9,299 bases of DNA, taken from Akkermansiaceae bacterium UBA5020 (lineage in GTDB: Bacteria; Verrucomicrobiota; Verrucomicrobiia; Verrucomicrobiales; DEV007). The stretch lies in the NCBI GenBank assembly GCA_002396885.1, contig DGXY01000058.1:137540-146838 (forward strand), given 5' to 3'. Numbering within the stretch: position 1 is the stretch's first letter; every line of letters begins with the position of its first letter. A program made the position numbers and the translations under genes. Positions 6,197 through 9,299 of this stretch are shown here, piece by piece. Below the pieces are notes generated by a model that ran no database searches, was not told the DNA's origin, and saw nothing but the letters and a program-made list of their open reading frames with translations.

Positions 6197-7726
6197 TCAC
6201 AACTCAGGCGCGACCCACTTCGGGATCCCGCCAGCCGCCTCCTGCTCGCGAAACCATTCGTGGTAGGGCCTCGTCGGCGACATTTCCGCTTTTTCGTTGA
6301 CCATCAGTGGAATCGCCTCGGTCCAGTATTGGTTGAAAGCGGCCTTCATCTGTGCGGTAATGTCAGGGTGATCGGCAATGATGTTTTTCGTCTGCCCGGG
6401 ATCGGCCTCCATGTCATAGAGTTCGGGTCCGATGGGAGCGGCGGGCGCAGGCCCTCCCTTTTTCAGCTTGCCCTTGCCTCCGCCGGCTGCGGCCGCGACG
6501 TAGCGATATTTCTGGTTCCTTACCGAGAAATTCACGTCGCGGAAGTCCTCCGGATTCGCCCCGGTGGGCCAGCGGCAGATGTGATTGAAGAGGTAGCGGT
6601 CTTCCCATCCATCGGTCTTGCCCTCAAGGAGCGGCAGGAGACTGCGGCCCTCGACCTGGCCCTCGGGGAGTGTCGCCCCGGCGAGCCCGGCGAGGGTTGG
6701 GAGGACGTCGATGTGCGAGGCGATGCGGTCGATCTCGCGACCCGCCTCGAACTTGCCGGGCCAACGGACGAAGAAGGGCACGCGCGCGCCGCCCTCGTCA
6801 TTCGATCCTTTGAGACCTTTCATCCCGGCATTGTAAAACGGATGCCCCGGTGCGAGATCCTTGCCGAACTGACCAGAGCCTCCGCCGGTCATGCCATTGT
6901 CGGACATGAAAATGACGACCGTGTTTTCCGCGAGCCCCCACTCGGCGAGCTTGGCGTGGAGCCGACCCATGTTCTCGTCGATGTTTTCGATCATCCCGTA
7001 GAAGCCGGCCTGCTCCTTCCCGAAGCCGAGATCGGTGAAACGCTTCGAGTTTTTCTCCGGGGCGATGAAGGGACCATGTGGAGCGTTCGTGCTGAGGTAG
7101 GCGAAGAAGGGTTCCTTCGCCGCGGCCTTGGCCTTGATCCAGCCGAGCGCGGCGGTGAAAAAGACGTCGGTGCAGAAGCCCTCGGTCCTGACAAAGCGAC
7201 CATTGTGGCGGATCACGGGGTTGGTGTAGGGATTGTCCGGCGCGTCGGCGCAAGAGCAGTCATAGACCTGGCCGATCCCGCCAGCCCCGTGGATGAAGAC
7301 TTCATCGAAACCTCGCTTCTCCGGCTGGTATTCCGCCTCGTCGCCGAGGTGCCATTTCCCGAAAATGCCTGAGGTGTAGCCCGCGGTTTTGAGAACCTGC
7401 GGCAGAATCGTGGCGCCGAGAGTCATGCGCTCGCGCTCAAGTATGGTGTGGGTGATCCCGTTTTTTTCGGGGTGACGGCCGGTCATGATCGCGGAACGCG
7501 TCGGCGAACAAGTCGGCGCGACGAGGAAGCGGGTGAAACGCGTGCTCTCGCCGTGGAGCCTGTCGAGATGCGGGGTCTTCAGCCAAGGGTGCCCGTGCGC
7601 GGCGATGGGCGGATAACCCTGGTCGTCGGTGATGACAAGGACGACGTTCGGTTTCGTGCCGACCAGTTCGGCTTGGACAGGGAGCACGAGGCCGAGGAGC
7701 AGGCTGAAGAGGGTGAGACGTTTCAT
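6197..7726 (-). CDS. Type I sulfatase C, secreted
   Basis: Arylsulfatase-like enzyme of 509 residues, complete. The signal peptide is residues 1-19 (MKRLTLFSLLLGLVLPVQA). Catalytic and metal residues are D34-D35 (VITDDQGY), C73-S-P-T-R77 with SAIMTG after it, K124 and H126 (GKWHLG), H218 (NAPHGPF), D276-N277 (FMSDNG) and K306 (GMKGLKGSNDEGG). The C-terminal subdomain ends with ELYDMEADPGQTKN. Inside that subdomain, residues about 411-433 are a low-complexity Ala/Gly/Lys/Pro stretch (GGGKGKLKKGGPAPAAP), an insertion unlike the neighbouring sulfatases. The ATG at 7726 was chosen over an in-frame TTG at 7762, which would put 12 polar residues before the signal peptide. No strong Shine-Dalgarno is seen. 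It is the promoter-proximal gene of the minus-strand group, read from the divergent spacer, and lies 67 bases before the PAP2 ATG. Substrate not assignable. Confidence 0.95.
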   Translation of the reverse strand: MKRLTLFSLLLGLVLPVQAELVGTKPNVVLVITDDQGYPPIAAHGHPWLKTPHLDRLHGESTRFTRFLVAPTCSPTRSAIMTGRHPEKNGITHTILERERMTLGATILPQVLKTAGYTSGIFGKWHLGDEAEYQPEKRGFDEVFIHGAGGIGQVYDCSCADAPDNPYTNPVIRHNGRFVRTEGFCTDVFFTAALGWIKAKAAAKEPFFAYLSTNAPHGPFIAPEKNSKRFTDLGFGKEQAGFYGMIENIDENMGRLHAKLAEWGLAENTVVIFMSDNGMTGGGSGQFGKDLAPGHPFYNAGMKGLKGSNDEGGARVPFFVRWPGKFEAGREIDRIASHIDVLPTLAGLAGATLPEGQVEGRSLLPLLEGKTDGWEDRYLFNHICRWPTGANPEDFRDVNFSVRNQKYRYVAAAAGGGKGKLKKGGPAPAAPIGPELYDMEADPGQTKNIIADHPDITAQMKAAFNQYWTEAIPLMVNEKAEMSPTRPYHEWFREQEAAGGIPKWVAPEL

Positions 7727-7849
7727 GAAAGACGATTGCTTCGCGGAGAAGGATGGCGGCAAAGGGAGGATTTAGCACTCCCGGAAAGAGGCCATCGCCA
7801 AAACGCCGGATTTCAGGCAAAGTTGCGGAAAGACAGGGGTTTGCACCAA
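7727..7849. promoter_or_regulatory. Divergent intergenic region between sulfatase C and the isomerase
   Basis: This 123-bp spacer must carry the start signals for the minus-strand group and for the plus-strand isomerase-like gene. GGGAG (7764-7768) and CTCCC (7778-7782) form a short inverted repeat that could be an operator or a weak hairpin. AGGGG at 7835-7839 sits ten bases before the ATG at 7850 and is a plausible Shine-Dalgarno for the plus-strand gene. I could not assign convincing -35/-10 pairs in either direction. Confidence 0.45.
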
Positions 7850-8908
7850 ATGATCCGCCGCACCTTCCTCACCACCACGCTTCTCGCGGGCGCGCGGTCG
7901 CTCGTCACGGCGGCGGGAGTTCCGGCCGGGCAGCTCGGGATCTGCACGTTTTCCTGCCATCAGCACTGGCGCGCCGCGGCTGAGGCGGGAAAGGGGGCTC
8001 TCGAGCCGGCGATGCTGAAATTTCGTGATCCCCTCACCTTCTGCCGCTACGTCCGTCGACTTGGCGCCGCCCGCGTGCAAACGCCCCTGCGCGGCACCGC
8101 AGCAGCCGCGATGCGCCGGGAGATGGAAGAAGCGAGCGGCGGCTACGAGGGCGAGGTTCGGCTGCCGCAAGCCGACGCAGACATCCCGGCATTCGAGACC
8201 GAAGTGCGCCGGATCCGTGAAGCCGGAGCAACAGTGGCGCGGGCGGTCTTCACGGGAGGACGGCGTTACGAGATCTTCTCAGCACTCGGGGAATACCGCA
8301 GCTTTTACGAACAATCACGCCAGACCCTCGCCCGGATCGAACCGGTCGCCAGGAAACACCGCCTCAAGATCGCGATCGAGAATCACAAGGACCACACCGC
8401 CGCCGAACTCGCCGACCTGATGCAAGAACTCTCCAGCGAATGGATCGGGGTGCTCGTGGATACGGGCAACAATCTCGCCTTGCTCGAAGACCCGCGGGAA
8501 ACGATCGGGACACTGGCTCCTCATGTGATGAGCGTGCACCTCAAGGACATGGCCCTGCAGCCCGCCACGGAGGGTTTTCTCCTCAGCGAAGTGCCTTTGG
8601 GAACCGGGATGCTCGACCTTGACGGGATCATCGGGACACTTCGAAAGGTGAATCCCGCGATCGGCATCCATCTCGAAATGGCGACGCGCGATCCGCTGAA
8701 GATCCCCTGCCTGACAGACCGCTATTTCGCGACCTTTCCAGAGCGGCGGGAAACGCATCTGGAGGCGGCGATGGCGCGGGTAAAGGCGAATCCGCCGAAG
8801 GGACCGGTGCCGGCGGTGGAGGGAAAAGGACTCGGGGTCCTGCTCGCCGAGGAGGAGAAGAACAACCGGGACGGGCTCGCTTGGATGCGGGAGAAGTTGG
8901 CGGGGTGA
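7850..8908 (+). CDS. Tat-exported xylose-isomerase-like TIM-barrel protein
   Basis: Protein of 352 residues resembling the sugar phosphate isomerase/epimerase (AP endonuclease 2-type) TIM barrel. The N-terminus MIRRTFLTTTLLAGARSLV has the twin-arginine pattern, with a likely cleavage near residues 22-26, so it should be exported folded. Likely metal ligands, one per strand end, are E177 (IAIENHKD), D204 (VLVDTGN), H230 (SVHLKD) and E276 (HLEMATRDP), which is the order expected for the family. It probably isomerises or epimerises a sugar-derived compound in the periplasm; the substrate is unknown. The ATG at 7850 has AGGGG ten bases upstream; the frame stays open to 7448, but that part lies antisense to sulfatase C. 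The stop TGA (8906-8908) lies within the first unit of the tRNA-tail repeat, so the last residues (LAG) may have been reshaped by that repeat. Confidence 0.9.
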   Translation: MIRRTFLTTTLLAGARSLVTAAGVPAGQLGICTFSCHQHWRAAAEAGKGALEPAMLKFRDPLTFCRYVRRLGAARVQTPLRGTAAAAMRREMEEASGGYEGEVRLPQADADIPAFETEVRRIREAGATVARAVFTGGRRYEIFSALGEYRSFYEQSRQTLARIEPVARKHRLKIAIENHKDHTAAELADLMQELSSEWIGVLVDTGNNLALLEDPRETIGTLAPHVMSVHLKDMALQPATEGFLLSEVPLGTGMLDLDGIIGTLRKVNPAIGIHLEMATRDPLKIPCLTDRYFATFPERRETHLEAAMARVKANPPKGPVPAVEGKGLGVLLAEEEKNNRDGLAWMREKLAG

Positions 8909-8997
8909 CAGCATTGGCTTCGCTTCACTCCGCCTGACTTCGTTCGCTTTGCTCACTGCGGTTCGAACTGCGTTCTCATCCTGCCCTCTTCTTCAAG

Positions 8998-9018
8998 CAT
9001 TTTCGCGAGGCGAAAATG
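8998..9018. repeat. Hairpin of repeat unit 1 (variant sequence)
   Basis: CATTTTCGC (8998-9006), loop GAG, and GCGAAAATG (9010-9018) form a perfect 9-bp stem with a 3-base loop. Compared with the hairpins of units 2 and 3 (CACTTTTGC/GCAAAAGTG, loop TTT), two base pairs have changed on both sides (T-A for C-G, and C-G for T-A) and the loop is entirely different, yet pairing is intact. No T-run follows on either strand, so a classical intrinsic terminator is not indicated. Confidence 0.85.
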
Positions 9019-9131
9019 GTCGGGTGCTGCGCCCCGCGGTGACAGGATTGGCTTCGCTTCACTCCGCCTGACTTCGTTCGCTTTGCTCACTGCGGCTCGA
9101 ACTGCGTTCTCATCCTGCCCTTTTCCGCCAG

Positions 9132-9152
9132 CACTTTTGCTTTGCAAAAGTG
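9132..9152. repeat. Hairpin of repeat unit 2
   Basis: CACTTTTGC (9132-9140), loop TTT, and GCAAAAGTG (9144-9152) form a perfect 9-bp stem with a 3-base loop. It abuts the tRNA-derived start of unit 3 through TGGT, mirroring the arrangement at the real tRNA 3' end. Confidence 0.85.
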
Positions 9153-9251
9153 GTCGGGGTGACAGGATTGGCTTCGCTTCACTCCGCCTGACTTCGTTCG
9201 CTTCACTCACTGCGGCTCGAACTGCGTTCTCATCCTGCCCTTTTCCGCCAG

Positions 9252-9272
9252 CACTTTTGCTTTGCAAAAGTG
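9252..9272. repeat. Hairpin directly behind the tRNA 3' CCA (repeat unit 3)
   Basis: CACTTTTGC (9252-9260), loop TTT, and GCAAAAGTG (9264-9272). On the tRNA strand the stem begins with the last two bases of the encoded CCA (complement of 9271-9273), so the primary transcript would fold a trailer hairpin at the mature 3' end. It could influence 3' processing or transcript ending; neither strand has a T-run after it. Confidence 0.85.
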
Positions 9273-9299
9273 GTCGGGGTGACAGGATTCGAACCTGCG
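9271..9299 (-). tRNA. tRNA 3' half, probably tRNA-Pro, 5' part beyond the window
   Basis: On the minus strand, from 9299 down: T-arm GCAGG, loop TTCGAAT, CCTGT (9298-9282, with one G-U pair), the acceptor 3' strand CACCCCG (9281-9275), discriminator A (9274) and encoded CCA (9273-9271). The implied 5' acceptor strand is CGGGGTG. A first base C paired with G72, together with A73, is the bacterial tRNA-Pro signature, and the whole tail matches common bacterial tRNA-Pro genes from memory. The anticodon is outside the window, so the Pro identity is an inference. The gene faces the isomerase-like gene convergently, with the repeat array between them. Confidence 0.9.

Larger units (their letters stand above)
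8901..9274. repeat. Three tandem 120-bp units built on the tRNA 3' end
   Basis: Units run 8901-9020 (120 bp), 9021-9154 (134 bp) and 9155-9274 (120 bp), and the array ends at the tRNA itself (9275 onward). Each starts with CGGGGTGACAGGATT or a variant, equal to the complement of the tRNA acceptor and T-stem 3' strand. Each unit then departs from the tRNA with GGCTTCGCTTCACTCCGCC and continues through an about 80-bp conserved body to a hairpin. Unit 2 differs from the others in length by exactly one 14-base insertion (9025-9038) inside the acceptor-derived part. The bodies of units 2 and 3 differ at only two positions (TTTGCT versus TTCACT), so that duplication is recent; unit 1 is more diverged. 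No protein gene is supported in this region. Confidence 0.9.

Noticed and set aside
6092..7372. Long plus-strand open frame (426 codons) opposite sulfatase C
   Set aside because: Same reasoning: antisense to a complete sulfatase, no domain, and composition typical of a shadow frame.
7448..7849. N-terminal extension of the isomerase frame
   Set aside because: The extended part is antisense to the sulfatase C start region, and the Tat signal begins at the ATG at 7850 with a ribosome site before it.
9132..9152. Intrinsic terminator
   Set aside because: The stem is good, but neither strand has a U-tract after it (GGTCGGGG on one side, CTGGCGG on the other), so a standard terminator is not supported.
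8953..9267. Minus-strand 104-codon open frame with repeated peptide text such as ANEVRRSEAK
   Set aside because: It lies entirely inside the tandem array. The unit length of 120 bases is a multiple of three, which keeps the same frame open in successive copies. The frame runs over tRNA-derived sequence and hairpins, so it is a product of the repeat.
8901..9274. CRISPR array
   Set aside because: The 120-bp units are nearly identical throughout with no unique spacers, and they carry tRNA-end sequence; no cas genes are present.

Overview
The window looks like a chromosomal stretch of a GC-rich bacterium of the Verrucomicrobiota (possibly Verrucomicrobiaceae-like) or a close PVC relative. This is an inference from gene content: three secreted sulfatases of different types, a sodium:solute symporter followed by a tiny membrane protein, an SHD1-thioredoxin fusion, a twin-arginine-exported sugar-isomerase-like protein, few clear Shine-Dalgarno sites, and intergenic repeats rich in ATTCGCG and CATCTGTG words.

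Layout. Nearly everything from 1 to 7726 is on the minus strand. Read in the direction of transcription (right to left) it runs: sulfatase C (7726-6197), PAP2 membrane phosphatase (6129-5449), SHD1-TlpA-like thioredoxin (5440-4736), SSS-family symporter (4713-3235), a 43-residue membrane protein overlapping the symporter stop by ATGA (3238-3107), sulfatase B with an unusual CSSSR active-site motif (3024-1519), a 195-bp repeat-like spacer, and sulfatase A (1323 to beyond base 1). A 123-bp divergent spacer separates sulfatase C from a plus-strand Tat-exported xylose-isomerase-like TIM-barrel protein (7850-8908).

The right end (8901-9299) has no protein gene. It holds three tandem 120-bp units lying next to the 3' end of a minus-strand tRNA, probably tRNA-Pro, that runs off the window. 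Each unit begins with a copy of the tRNA 3' end and finishes with a 9-bp hairpin. The hairpin sequence differs between units through paired, compensatory changes. The first unit begins inside the isomerase reading frame and supplies its stop codon.

How the genes may work together. The three sulfatases would remove sulfate groups from polysaccharide or glycosaminoglycan-like substrates in the periplasm. The symporter and its small partner could import a released product, and the isomerase-like protein could act on a sugar. The TlpA-like protein and the PAP2 phosphatase fit envelope maintenance and may simply be co-transcribed. No glycoside hydrolase, SusC/D pair or formylglycine-generating enzyme is visible, so this is at most part of a sulfated-glycan locus. 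The most notable items are the symporter-coupled 43-residue protein and the tRNA-tail tandem repeat with its covarying hairpin.
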